From Corynebacterium auriscanis (GTDB lineage Bacteria; Actinomycetota; Actinomycetes; Mycobacteriales; Mycobacteriaceae), in NCBI RefSeq assembly GCF_030408435.1, contig NZ_CP047046.1, positions 1,656,572-1,720,571 on the forward strand: a stretch of 64,000 nt of DNA, written 5' to 3'. A model generated the notes under the pieces. It had not been told where the DNA came from. It worked only from the letters and a program-made list of their open reading frames with translations, and searched no databases. Of this stretch, positions 41,211 through 50,253 are shown piece by piece. Within the stretch, counting starts at the first letter, position 1; each line of letters starts with the position of its first letter. Made by a program: the position numbers and the translations under genes.

Positions 41211-42797
41211 GTGTCAGAACACACATGGTTCCTGATAGCCATGGTGGCCTACCTCATCGCGATGCTCGCGATCGGCCTCTTTAGCTTCAGGAAGAATGAC
41301 GAATACGAAGACTACATGCTCGGTGGGCGCGGGCTACACCCCTTTGTTGCGGCCATGTCCGCCGGAGCTTCCGATATGTCCGGCTGGCTTCTGTTGGGTC
41401 TGCCCGGCGCACTGTACATGTCCGGTTTCTCTGAGCTGTGGATTGCTATCGGACTGCTGATCGGCGCCGCGGTTAACTGGAAGATTACCGCTCCCCGCTT
41501 GCGCGCCTACACAGAAATGGCCAACAACTCTATTACGGTGCCCAGCTTCTTCGAGAACCGTTTCCAAGATCGTAGCCGCGTTTTACGCGTGGCAGCCAGC
41601 TTGGTCATTCTGGTTTTCTTCACCTTCTACGTGGCATCCGGAATGGTCGCAGGTGGCAAGTACTTCCAGTCCACCTTCGAGTCGGGCTACCTCACCGGTA
41701 TTATCATCATCGCCGGCGTGACCGTCATCTACACCTTTGTCGGTGGCTTCTTGGCAGTTTCCCTGACGGATACTGTCCAGGGCGTGATCATGTTCTTCTC
41801 CCTGTTGCTGGTTCCAGTCATGGCGCTAATCACCATGGACGATCCCGGCGCGATCTTCTCCTACCAGCTAGAGAACGCGTACGGTCTGGGAACGATCGAT
41901 CCAAACCAGCACTGGTTCTCCCTATTCACCGGGGTATCCTTCATCACGATCATCTCTAACCTGGCATGGGGCTTGGGCTACTTCGGCCAGCCACACATCA
42001 TCGTGCGTTTCATGGCGCTGCGTTCCACCTCGGATGCCCGCTCCGGCATGATCTACGGTGTGGGTTGGATGTTCCTGTGCATGGTTGGCGCTGTATTCGT
42101 GGCGATCATTGGTCCGGCATTCTTCGGGATGGATCCAAGCATCGCCATCACGGACCAGACCAGCTTTGAAACGATCTTCCTGGACATGGGCCGTATCCTG
42201 TTCCACCCATTGATCGCCGGTTTGGTTCTCACTGCAGTGCTGGCCGCGATCATGTCCACCATTTCCTCACAACTGCTGGTCGTCTCATCTGCATTGATCG
42301 AGGACATCTACAAGGGCCTGATCAACAAGTCCGCTTCGGACAACACGCTGAAGATGCTCTCCCGGCTGTCGGTTCTGGTTGTTGCTCTAATCGCCTTCGC
42401 ACTGTCTCAGGATCCGGATTCCGCAGTGCTCAAGCTTGTGGAGTTCGCGTGGGCGGGCTTCGGTGCCTCCTTCGGCCCCGTTGTCATTGGCGCGCTGTAC
42501 TGGCGCCGTCTGAATGCCGCTGGCGCAACGGCTGGCCTCATTACCGGTGCCGTGGTTGCCTTCATTTGGGGCGGTCTGCCTTCCTTCGGCGTCATGGAGA
42601 AGCCATTCGGTCTCTACGAGATGATCCCTGGCGTACTGTGCAACATCATCGCCATGGTCATCGTAACCAACATGACCAAGGCACCAAGCAAGGAAGTTAC
42701 CGATACCTTCGACGCAGTTGCGAAGCTGTCCAAGGTAGCAGAGCGTAATCCAGACCAGGATATCGAGCGCGCTGCGGAGGCAATGTCCAAGAACTAG
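41211..42797 (+). CDS. putP: Sodium/proline symporter PutP
   Basis: 528 aa from GTG 41211, with AGGAG 10 bases before it. SSS family with about 13 membrane helices. Characteristic: YMLGGRGLHPFVAAMSAGAS, DMSGWLLLGLPGALYMSG (proline and Na binding), WGLGYFGQPHIIVRFMAL and AVLAAIMSTISSQLLVVSSA. Imports proline for nutrition or osmoprotection. The frame is open to GTG 41166, but the putative ribosome site supports 41211. Confidence 0.95.
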   Translation: MSEHTWFLIAMVAYLIAMLAIGLFSFRKNDEYEDYMLGGRGLHPFVAAMSAGASDMSGWLLLGLPGALYMSGFSELWIAIGLLIGAAVNWKITAPRLRAYTEMANNSITVPSFFENRFQDRSRVLRVAASLVILVFFTFYVASGMVAGGKYFQSTFESGYLTGIIIIAGVTVIYTFVGGFLAVSLTDTVQGVIMFFSLLLVPVMALITMDDPGAIFSYQLENAYGLGTIDPNQHWFSLFTGVSFITIISNLAWGLGYFGQPHIIVRFMALRSTSDARSGMIYGVGWMFLCMVGAVFVAIIGPAFFGMDPSIAITDQTSFETIFLDMGRILFHPLIAGLVLTAVLAAIMSTISSQLLVVSSALIEDIYKGLINKSASDNTLKMLSRLSVLVVALIAFALSQDPDSAVLKLVEFAWAGFGASFGPVVIGALYWRRLNAAGATAGLITGAVVAFIWGGLPSFGVMEKPFGLYEMIPGVLCNIIAMVIVTNMTKAPSKEVTDTFDAVAKLSKVAERNPDQDIERAAEAMSKN

Positions 42798-42852
42798 TTG
42801 TTCGCCCCACCGGGGACTGAACTTTTACACGGCCATCGCTGTCTAATAGGAC

Positions 42853-43632
42853 ATGCGGTGGCCCTTTTCGTTCCCGACCCCCCTCTCAGCCCGTCCCCCT
42901 GTTCAACGTCCTGTTCGACTTCCTACTCACTTTCCACCTCACACCCCAGTTCTCACCGCCCTTTCATCGCGGCCACGGCTCCAGCTGTTGATGTCAGCCG
43001 TCATTGCCATCGCCGTGGGGTGTACCGTCCCCTTACCCTCGCGCTATTCCTCAGCGCCCTCCTCCCACGACCAACAAACCCTCGTGACAGCCCTTGAATC
43101 CGTTCACACAATCCCCACCCGGCCCCGAATCTTGGGATACTCCCGCGAGCGGTTCGGCCATGGCTGGGGAACGCACGTCACCGCCAGCGGACAATTCTGT
43201 ACTACTCGGCAGATTCTGATGCAGGCTACTTTTTCCACCGACGCCCCCACGCCCTCCCCCGCTCCCATCACGTGCGGGGTTAAATACCCTCGGGGCGTCG
43301 GCCCACCAGATCCCTATACCGGCAAGCTACTCCAAGCCAGCCATGTGGACGTCGACCACATCGTGCCGCTGAGCGCCGCGTGGGATCTCGGGGCCTATCA
43401 GTGGGATGAGCAAAAACGTGTGCGATTCGCAAACGATATGCAGTGGAATCTGGTGGTCGTCGATTCGACTGTGAACAGGGACAAATCCGATGCCACCCTG
43501 AGCGAATGGATGCCACCCGCTATTACCGCGCACTGCTCGTATGCAGCGCGCTTCGTGGCAGTCGTCGCACGCTATGAGCTAGCACTACCGGAGGCGGACA
43601 TCGCTACAGCACGTAAGGCGTGCGCACTGTAA
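42853..43632 (+). CDS. Secreted HNH (DUF1524-type) nuclease
   Basis: 259 aa. A Pro-rich basic N-terminus leads to a hydrophobic stretch ending in VIAIAVGC (about residues 48-57), a possible lipobox or signal sequence. The C-terminal half has the nuclease motif HVDVDHIVPLSAAWDLGA, then RVRFANDMQWNLVVVDSTVN with the Asn and NRDKSDATLSEWMPP, as in the actinobacterial secreted HNH/GmrSD-C-like family. Two Cys pairs fit an extracytoplasmic protein. Likely a DNA-scavenging nuclease at the cell surface. ATG 42991 is an alternative start. Confidence 0.82.
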   Translation: MRWPFSFPTPLSARPPVQRPVRLPTHFPPHTPVLTALSSRPRLQLLMSAVIAIAVGCTVPLPSRYSSAPSSHDQQTLVTALESVHTIPTRPRILGYSRERFGHGWGTHVTASGQFCTTRQILMQATFSTDAPTPSPAPITCGVKYPRGVGPPDPYTGKLLQASHVDVDHIVPLSAAWDLGAYQWDEQKRVRFANDMQWNLVVVDSTVNRDKSDATLSEWMPPAITAHCSYAARFVAVVARYELALPEADIATARKACAL

Positions 43633-43693
43633 CCGGGTGCCCCGCATAGCGCGTGCTATGACTTTCCCCAATCAATCTGGTTGAGTGTTAAGC

Positions 43694-44179
43694 ATGAATA
43701 CAGTCATTGTTGCTCTCCACATCCTCACTGCGATCTTGCTCATCGGACCAGTTGCTGTTTCCTCATCGGCCTACGCCCCCACCTTCCGCAAGGCCGCAGC
43801 CGGTGATGCCGGAGCCACGGGCGCCCTGCGGTTCATCTTCCGCACCACGCGCACCTACGGTCTAGCTTCGTTGATCGTTCCTACCTTGGGTCTGATCGCG
43901 TTCCTCACCAGTGAAGCCGCTCGCGAGAACTACGCTTTTCACGCGGCAATCCTCATCGCCGTCATCGCGTGGGGCTTCCTGTTGGCTGTCGTGATCCCAA
44001 CGCAACGCAAGGGCCTAATTAAGTTGGGTGCTCTAGATCCATCCGATAACCCAGCCTCCGACAAGGAAGCCGCTGCGGTTCAGAAGCTGAGTACCGAGAA
44101 GGTGCCAGGTAAGGCCGCGATGTTCGGCGGAATCTTCAACCTGCTGTGGATCATCACTGCGATCCTGATGTTCGTCTAA
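43694..44179 (+). CDS. DUF2269-like integral membrane protein
   Basis: 161 aa from ATG 43694. Four membrane helices: VALHILTAILLIGPVAVSSS, the stretch YGLASLIVPTLGLIAFL, FHAAILIAVIAWGFLLAVVI and the last IFNLLWIITAILMFV. The HILTA...GPVAVS and RTTRTYG elements resemble the DUF2269 predicted membrane family. Function unknown. Confidence 0.78.
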   Translation: MNTVIVALHILTAILLIGPVAVSSSAYAPTFRKAAAGDAGATGALRFIFRTTRTYGLASLIVPTLGLIAFLTSEAARENYAFHAAILIAVIAWGFLLAVVIPTQRKGLIKLGALDPSDNPASDKEAAAVQKLSTEKVPGKAAMFGGIFNLLWIITAILMFV

Positions 44180-44239
44180 AGTCGCCGGGCCCCGGCCCCC
44201 GAACCCCGGGGGTCCCTCCCTTATCAAACGGCAGGGCTA

Positions 44240-44306
44240 GCAAACCTCCAACGGTGGGGTTCGCAAACCACCAACTGCAGGGCACGCAAACCACCAACGG
44301 TGGGGC
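44240..44306. repeat. 23-bp tandem repeat, three copies
   Basis: GCAAACCWCCAACGGTGGGG-type units begin at 44240, 44263 and 44286. The array fills the gap between two converging genes. Confidence 0.7.
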
Positions 44307-44321
44307 CTTGTGGTAAGACAA

Positions 44322-44365
44322 CAAAAAGACCCGGGTCAGCTCCTTGCCAGGAGGTGACCCGGGTT
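44322..44365 (-). terminator. Rho-independent terminator of deaD
   Basis: On the minus strand ACCCGGGTCA and TGACCCGGGT pair perfectly around a TCCTGGCAAGGA-containing loop, followed by CTTTTTG. It ends just after the deaD stop. Confidence 0.88.
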
Positions 44366-44374
44366 CCGCGCTAT

Positions 44375-46666
44375 TTAGCGGCGTCCGCGGAAGCGATCAC
44401 CGCGCCCACCGCGATCATCGCGGTTGAAACCGCCACGGCCTCCGCGATCTCCGCGATCCCCGCGTTCGCCGTGCCCGCGGCGGTCACCGCCACGGAAGTC
44501 ATCGCGATCACGGTTACCCCGTCCGCGGCCGCCAAAGCCGCGATCGCGAGATTCGTTCCAATCCCCACGGCCGCCACGACGATCATCACCGCGTCGGTCA
44601 TCACCGCGGAAGCGATCACCACGACCACCACGACTACCACGATCGCCACGACCACCGCGATCCCTATCGCCACGGCCATCACCGCGACGATGGCTGGCGG
44701 GGCGACCGTCTGGTGCTCCTGGATCCGGCTCAATATTGATCAACTGGCCCGATACGCGGGTTTTATCCAGCTGCTCAAAAACCTCGCGTGGTAGGTCCGC
44801 TGGAAGCTCGATGAGAGAGTGCTCGGAGAAAATGTTGATGCGGCCAAAATCGCGAGAGTTCAGACCACCCTCGTTGGCAATCGCACCTACGATGGCGCCT
44901 GGGCGCACGCGCTGGCGATGACCCACGGACAAGCGGTACACCGCCATCTCGTTGCCGTTGCGGTCCGTAACCCGCGGAGCTTCCTTATTAAAGCGTTCAT
45001 TGAAGCTGCGGTAGCTACCGCCACCGGAGCGACCTTCATCGCCGTAACGATCTTCGCGACGACGCCGAGCTGGGCGCTCGTCCTTTGGCATTTCCTTCAT
45101 CAGGAAATCTTCGCCGGCTTGGATCTGTGCAGCGAGAGCCGCAGCAATGTCCTCCATTGGAGTTTCAGTGGACGCTGCGAATTCGGTCACCAACTCGCGG
45201 AATACAGGCAGTTGAGTATCGCCCAAGCTGTCCTGCAGCGCCTCACGGAACTTGTCCTTGCGTGCGTCATTCACCGCGTCAACGGAAGGCAGTTCAATCT
45301 CGTTCAGCGTGGACTTCGTGGCCCGCTCGATAGCCTTCAGCAAGCGCCGCTCACGGGGCGTCACAAACAAAATTGCCCGACCGGAGCGACCGGCACGTCC
45401 CGTACGGCCAATGCGGTGCACATAGCTCTCGGTATCGTGAGGAATATCGTAGTTGAACACGTGAGTAATGCGGTCCACGTCCAAACCACGCGCAGCCACG
45501 TCCGTGGCGACCAGGATATCCAGACGTCCGTCCTTCAGCTGATCGACAGTGCGCTCACGCTGTGCCTGGGCGATGTCGCCGTTGATGGCAGCAGCGTTGA
45601 ACCCGCGGGCACGCAAGCGCTCGGCCAACTCCTCAGTCTCGTTCTTGGTGCGAACGAACATGATCATGGCCTCGAACTCGGTGACCTCAAGAATCCGAGT
45701 CAGGGCATCCAGCTTGTTACGATGATTGACGAACAAGTAATCCTGCTCGATATTCTCGCTGGTCCGCTGAGTGGACTTGACCGTGATTTCCTGCGGGTTG
45801 TTCAGGTACTGCTTGGACAACCGACGAATACCCGCTGGCATCGTGGCGGAGAACAACGCAACCTGCTTGTCCTCTGGAGTGTCCTCAAGGATGCGCTCCA
45901 CATCTTCCTGGAAACCCATGTTGAGCATTTCATCGGCTTCATCCAGCACCATGAATCGCAGCTCAGAGATATCCAAGCTGCCCTTATTCAAGTGGTCAAT
46001 GACACGCCCCGGGGTTCCCACGACGATGTGGGCACCGCGACGCAAGCCGGAAAGCTGAATGCCGTAGGCTTGGCCACCGTAAATGGGCAGAACATGGATT
46101 CCACCCAGATGAGTAGCGAAGGACTCGAAGCTTTCGGCTACCTGCAGCGCGAGCTCACGGGTGGGAGCTAGCACCAAAGCCTGCGGGTGGCGCTTGGATG
46201 GATCAATACGGGCCAAGATTGGCAGCGCAAAAGCCGCCGTCTTACCTGTACCGGTTTGTGCCAGTCCAACAACATCTTTGCCGTCCATCAGGACAGGGAT
46301 GGTTTGTTCCTGAATTGGCGAAGGCGCTTCGAACCCAACCTTCTTCACGGCTTCCAGTACTTCACTGGTCAGCCCCAGGTTGTCGAAGGACGGGCCCTCA
46401 GTTACTTGTTCTTTATCATCTGCGGCCGCTTCAACCACTGGTTCAGTGTGGTTCTCTTGGCCGGAATTTACATCTTGCTCTTGTTCTTGCACGTTCTCGG
46501 CCTTCTCAGAATCCACTGCCTCACCAGTCGCGTCAGGTTCAATTCCCAACACATCAGACACATCTAGGGGCGAATTGTCCGCCCCTTCACGCAGTTCTTT
46601 CTGAGATACCGACTCGTCCGTAACCGGCTTTTGCACGTCGCCGGTGACGTTTTCAGTATCACTCAT
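44375..46666 (-). CDS. deaD: DEAD-box ATP-dependent RNA helicase
   Basis: 763 aa from ATG 46666 with AAGG 8 bases before it; the frame is open to 46975 but unsupported. An acidic N-terminal tail of about 90 residues precedes the core: Q motif FDNLGLTSEVLEAVKKVGF, AQTGTGKTAAFALP, APTRELALQV, VLDEADEMLNMGF, FSATMP and YVHRIGRTGRAGR. A DbpA-like RNA-binding domain follows (YRLSVGHRQRVRPGAIVGAI), and then a Gly/Arg/Asp-rich tail of about 110 residues. Unwinds structured RNA in ribosome assembly and cold shock. Counterpart of Rv1253. Confidence 0.96.
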   Translation of the reverse strand: MSDTENVTGDVQKPVTDESVSQKELREGADNSPLDVSDVLGIEPDATGEAVDSEKAENVQEQEQDVNSGQENHTEPVVEAAADDKEQVTEGPSFDNLGLTSEVLEAVKKVGFEAPSPIQEQTIPVLMDGKDVVGLAQTGTGKTAAFALPILARIDPSKRHPQALVLAPTRELALQVAESFESFATHLGGIHVLPIYGGQAYGIQLSGLRRGAHIVVGTPGRVIDHLNKGSLDISELRFMVLDEADEMLNMGFQEDVERILEDTPEDKQVALFSATMPAGIRRLSKQYLNNPQEITVKSTQRTSENIEQDYLFVNHRNKLDALTRILEVTEFEAMIMFVRTKNETEELAERLRARGFNAAAINGDIAQAQRERTVDQLKDGRLDILVATDVAARGLDVDRITHVFNYDIPHDTESYVHRIGRTGRAGRSGRAILFVTPRERRLLKAIERATKSTLNEIELPSVDAVNDARKDKFREALQDSLGDTQLPVFRELVTEFAASTETPMEDIAAALAAQIQAGEDFLMKEMPKDERPARRRREDRYGDEGRSGGGSYRSFNERFNKEAPRVTDRNGNEMAVYRLSVGHRQRVRPGAIVGAIANEGGLNSRDFGRINIFSEHSLIELPADLPREVFEQLDKTRVSGQLINIEPDPGAPDGRPASHRRGDGRGDRDRGGRGDRGSRGGRGDRFRGDDRRGDDRRGGRGDWNESRDRGFGGRGRGNRDRDDFRGGDRRGHGERGDRGDRGGRGGFNRDDRGGRGDRFRGRR

Positions 46667-46802
46667 TGGGGTCAACCTTACGCCTTCGTGGCGGATTAAG
46701 CGATTCTGCGTGCTCGCCGTGGCACAAACGCGGCTTGAAGTGCGGGTAGATTTCACCCGTTGCACCGGAAACGTTCGCGATGATTCGCCGATACGATCCA
46801 GG

Positions 46803-48110
46803 CTATGCCTCGATACAATCCAGCAAGTTTTTGGCCGCCAGCTGCCCACTTCGCACCGCGCCATCCAAAGTCGGGGTGGCATGATGGGTTCCCGCCAGGA
46901 AAATCCGCTGTTGAATGTCCTGACGTACCTGACTGTCCTTAATCGCATGGGTGGGGGCAATGATCGGCTTGGCATTGGGCTGGTCCTGACGCTTCACCAA
47001 CTCCCACTTGCTGGAATCCACTCCGAATAAAACCCCCAAGTCCTGCTGGATCCTACGATCACTAGGCAGTGGTTCGGAGGAGTGCACGACGTTACACGCC
47101 ACGAGGTGCCGATCGGGCGCGTAGCTCGGCGCAGCCGCCGTCAATTCCGCAGCCCCCGCAATGGGCGATTTCCCTGTGCCGTCCACGGTAAATAGCGGGC
47201 GCTGGGCAATCGGCTCGTCAGAGACAAACCACCAACTGGAAATACCCACGATTTTGGGCATGGGGGTTCCTACTAGCGCGTTTTCATCCTTCGGCCGTAC
47301 GGCCAGCACGACGCGTTCGTACTCTTCCACCCGCAGCTCTCCTGTGAGTGCGTTGCGGATATGCAGCTTCACACCCCCGGCACCTCGCTCATCAATCTCG
47401 ATGGACTCTATCGGTGAATTCATTTCGAAACGGCACCCCGGGATTCTCGCCATAGTGGCCGAAATCTCACCCATGCCGTTATCGGGGACCGCCAGATTGC
47501 CGCGCATGAGGGACATCAATAGCCACTTAGCAAACGTCGCACTGGAAGCACCTTCCTTGTCGTACAGGAAAGCCTCCACCAACGGGTCCAGCGCAACCTT
47601 GCGCAGTGCGCGTTTCACCCCACTTTTATCCAGCGATTCGGCGACTTCCATATCGCGGACTTTGTCGCTTTTACGCAGACTGCGCAGTTCCAGACTTGAC
47701 CGGTGTGGCATCTCTTTACTGATCCATCGTTGCAACCCCCAAAGGTCACGCAACGAGAACGCCGAATCGAAGGATGAGCGCAAGAAAGCGGGAATCAGCG
47801 CCGGTGCGCGTACTGGATCCATGATTAGCGCGTGGCCTTGGTCGGTCAGGGTCTGAATACCGGGTTGGAAAGTTCTAATTCCCAGGGCCGCGTATTCGCC
47901 CGGGCGCAGAATCTCTTTCAGTGCGGGGTACCACGAATTGAACAGCTGGAAGCCGTGATCAATGGTCATGTCATCGATGCGCTCTGATCGCACGTGACCG
48001 CCGAGCATATCCCTCGACTCAATCACCACACAGCGCTTACCCGCGTTTCGCAACGTTCGGGCAGCAGCAAGACCAGCGATGCCGCCTCCAATGACTGCTA
48101 TTTCACCCAT
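46803..48110 (-). CDS. FAD-dependent amine-oxidase/phytoene-desaturase-like oxidoreductase
   Basis: 435 aa. The dinucleotide motif is IAVIGGGIAGLAAARTLRNA, with the FAD-ribose acidic residue in CVVIESRDMLGGHVRSE. The C-terminal FAD motif is RIFLAGTHHATPTLDGAVRSG. The family includes flavin amine oxidases and carotenoid desaturases; the substrate cannot be told. No carotenoid genes are nearby. Convergence and spacing give no operon. Confidence 0.85.
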   Translation of the reverse strand: MGEIAVIGGGIAGLAAARTLRNAGKRCVVIESRDMLGGHVRSERIDDMTIDHGFQLFNSWYPALKEILRPGEYAALGIRTFQPGIQTLTDQGHALIMDPVRAPALIPAFLRSSFDSAFSLRDLWGLQRWISKEMPHRSSLELRSLRKSDKVRDMEVAESLDKSGVKRALRKVALDPLVEAFLYDKEGASSATFAKWLLMSLMRGNLAVPDNGMGEISATMARIPGCRFEMNSPIESIEIDERGAGGVKLHIRNALTGELRVEEYERVVLAVRPKDENALVGTPMPKIVGISSWWFVSDEPIAQRPLFTVDGTGKSPIAGAAELTAAAPSYAPDRHLVACNVVHSSEPLPSDRRIQQDLGVLFGVDSSKWELVKRQDQPNAKPIIAPTHAIKDSQVRQDIQQRIFLAGTHHATPTLDGAVRSGQLAAKNLLDCIEA

Positions 48111-48398
48111 ATCGACTAACCGTCTTTGGCCTTTCCATGAACGTCTTCGTTTCGCGTTGCCTAGTTCCCAGCAATTATTCCCTAATCGTATCTAACCAGC
48201 CTATGAACTGCGGGATGGCCTGAGCTCCACAAGTGAGGCGAACACCTGTTCTATTTTTTTCGACGCCCTGCGGCCCTTGTCCGATACCCTCCCTAGGCTG
48301 ACGATCACATCGAAAGCGAGACCCAGAACACAACCAGCAGCACACACCAACCAATCGACCACAAAGCACCAATGCGCTTCAATGGAAGGACGATCCCC

Positions 48399-48938
48399 AT
48401 GATCGAATCGAACAAAAGCATCAAGAACACGATCCCCCTAGTTCCAGCGCATTCCACGGAACTGGCTGCGCAACGGATTGCCGGTCTCCTCGCACACCCG
48501 CGCAGCTTGATCCGCATCGCACCTTCGTGGGCCGCGCCGCAAACAACGCTGGAGGCTTCCCGGGAACACGGAACCCAAACTACCGTTCGCGCCTATCGGC
48601 GGCGCATTTCGGCCACCGCGTGGCGTCGGATAATCGGAGAAAACCCACCCGTAAGTTCAACCCCCGAAGGCCGAGCACCCGATCTGTATGTTGTGACTCT
48701 CCACGCGATCGTCAGCGGAGATACGATCGCTGTGGATTCGAGCTTGCGCAGCCATACGGCGACAATCCATTCACTATTCCGACTAGTAATCGGCACGGCC
48801 GTGCACGACGTGGAAAGAATTGCAGAAGCCCAAGGCGATGGCTCCCGGGCGTGGACCTGGCATGCACTGATGACCGGACAGCAACTGCGCCAGCGGGGTT
48901 CCGCACTGGCGGAATCACCTCATGGCCGCGCGGCCTAG
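48399..48938 (+). CDS. Rv3651/Rv1278-unlinked conserved actinobacterial hypothetical protein
   Basis: 179 aa from ATG 48399 with GGAAGGA 8 bases before it. No signal peptide or membrane helix. It contains an HPRSLIRIAPSW segment, a basic YRRRISATAWRRIIGE part and an Arg/His-rich end. I do not recognise a family; the name only states that it is uncharacterised. Codon use looks normal and the ribosome site is good, so it is probably a real gene. It is followed by a 43-bp repeat array. Confidence 0.6.
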   Translation: MIESNKSIKNTIPLVPAHSTELAAQRIAGLLAHPRSLIRIAPSWAAPQTTLEASREHGTQTTVRAYRRRISATAWRRIIGENPPVSSTPEGRAPDLYVVTLHAIVSGDTIAVDSSLRSHTATIHSLFRLVIGTAVHDVERIAEAQGDGSRAWTWHALMTGQQLRQRGSALAESPHGRAA

Positions 48939-48972
48939 GCAAACCGCCCGGCGCGGTGCACCCCCCCTAAAC

Positions 48973-49187
48973 GCACCCCGCAGCTGCACACACTGGAAAA
49001 CCTTGCCTTCTGTGCGCACCCCGCAGCTGCACACACTGAATAACCTTGCCTTCTGTGCGCACCCCGCAGCTGCACACACTGAATAACCTAGCCTTCTGTG
49101 CGCACCCCGCAGCTGCACACACTGAATAACCTAGCCTTCTGTGCGCACCCCGCAGCTGCACTCAGTGCATAACCTAGCTTTCTGCGC
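48973..49187. repeat. 43-bp tandem repeat, five copies
   Basis: GCACCCCGCAGCTGCAC begins at 48973, 49016, 49059, 49102 and 49145, an exact 43-bp period. Each unit holds the palindrome GCAGCTGC and ends TAACCTAGCCTTCTGT or similar. The last copy is the most diverged. There are no unique spacers, so it is not CRISPR. It lies between two converging genes and is a candidate typing locus. Confidence 0.92.
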
Positions 49188-49208
49188 ACACCGAGAAGCA
49201 AGACGAAC

Positions 49209-50105
49209 TTAACCGAGTTCGCCGTTAACAAAACCGCCATCAAAGGCATCCACGGATCCGTCATCGAGCGGAGCCAACAGAGATTCCCACTCGCGGGCTT
49301 GGACCTCAGCCACTGCCAAAGCATTGAACAGTAGATCGAAATCGGTGAACGTTCCCAGCTCCAGCACTTCCTTAGTGAGTTCACCTATGTCCGCGACCGT
49401 GGCTTGGTACAGCTCGTACCGTTCGTCGTCATCGAGATCCAAGTCCTCACTGAAAAGCTCCGATTCTGCCTGCTCGATGAGGATGTCGAAATCCTCACCG
49501 AAGGCCACAAAGCGCACCAAAGCCTGCGCGCCCTCGTCACCATCTGACAGCTGAACGTGAAGGAGCGAACCGTCACCGACCTCGGCGCTGACAGCTAGCG
49601 CGTCGCGGGAATCCTGCACGAACTCCAAATTGGATATACGATCGTCAGTCCCCTCCAGCAGGTCGTGAAGCACAGTGACCAGCTGATCGGTTGTCATGTG
49701 CTTATTGACTTCTTCAACCGCACCCTCGACGGAGAACACAACGCTCACAAGGGCAGCTTCGAACCGTTCCTCATTTACACCGTCTTCGTCCTCGATACCA
49801 GCTTCTTCCGCACCCCCGTCGGCATCTCCGTCAGATTCACTGTCGAGTTCATCGGTTTCGAATTCATCGTCTACGGCCGCTGCGAGTTCAGAATTCTCCA
49901 CGTCGCTGCCGTCGGCGCCGTCTTCATCCGTGCGCGCCACAAAAACATTGGCGGCATCGATGGTGGAAAGTCCCCCCTCAACTTCGATGTGCTGGAACTG
50001 AATCTCCAGTTCTGGCGCAATCGGTACCAGGAGCAACCCGTCAACCACCCGGGATTCAATGCCCACTTCGTCCAAAGCCTCGGCGATCCTGCTGTAGAAA
50101 CTCAC
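49209..50105 (-). CDS. Acidic cytoplasmic protein of unknown function (YbjN-like fold possible)
   Basis: 298 aa from GTG 50105, with AAGGAGG 9 bases before it; a GTG at 50111 is too close. Two similar halves can be seen: a first part (FYSRIAEALDEVGIESRVVD, QIEVEG-like strand) and, after an Asp/Glu/Ser/Gly-rich linker at about 60-110, a second part (MTTDQLVTVLHDLLEGTDDR). Short helix-plus-strand modules of this kind recall the YbjN/T3SS-chaperone-like fold, but I cannot confirm it. Very acidic throughout. Function unknown. Confidence 0.7.
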   Translation of the reverse strand: MSFYSRIAEALDEVGIESRVVDGLLLVPIAPELEIQFQHIEVEGGLSTIDAANVFVARTDEDGADGSDVENSELAAAVDDEFETDELDSESDGDADGGAEEAGIEDEDGVNEERFEAALVSVVFSVEGAVEEVNKHMTTDQLVTVLHDLLEGTDDRISNLEFVQDSRDALAVSAEVGDGSLLHVQLSDGDEGAQALVRFVAFGEDFDILIEQAESELFSEDLDLDDDERYELYQATVADIGELTKEVLELGTFTDFDLLFNALAVAEVQAREWESLLAPLDDGSVDAFDGGFVNGELG

Positions 50106-50253
50106 GCTCACAAGCCTCCTTGGGGAGTAAACCCCATGTAAAAGTCTGGGTCAGTACCCCTGTACACACCGACTTGCGTCAGCGTTAGCACCATCGTAAC
50201 CCCAGCTGTGCACGATGTCAGTCCCATCAGTAAACAAAACATGGGGGATCACC

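Noticed and set aside
44371-44733. Other-frame reading of the deaD 3' end (120 codons)
   Set aside because: It is a shadow frame of the Gly/Arg/Asp tail of deaD and contains only Ala/Val/Ile repeats.
48973-49187. CRISPR array
   Set aside because: Units are contiguous without unique spacers and no cas gene is in the window.
48915-49384. Cys-rich repeat proteins over the 43-bp array
   Set aside because: The 43-bp period is not a multiple of three; these frames are repeat artefacts.
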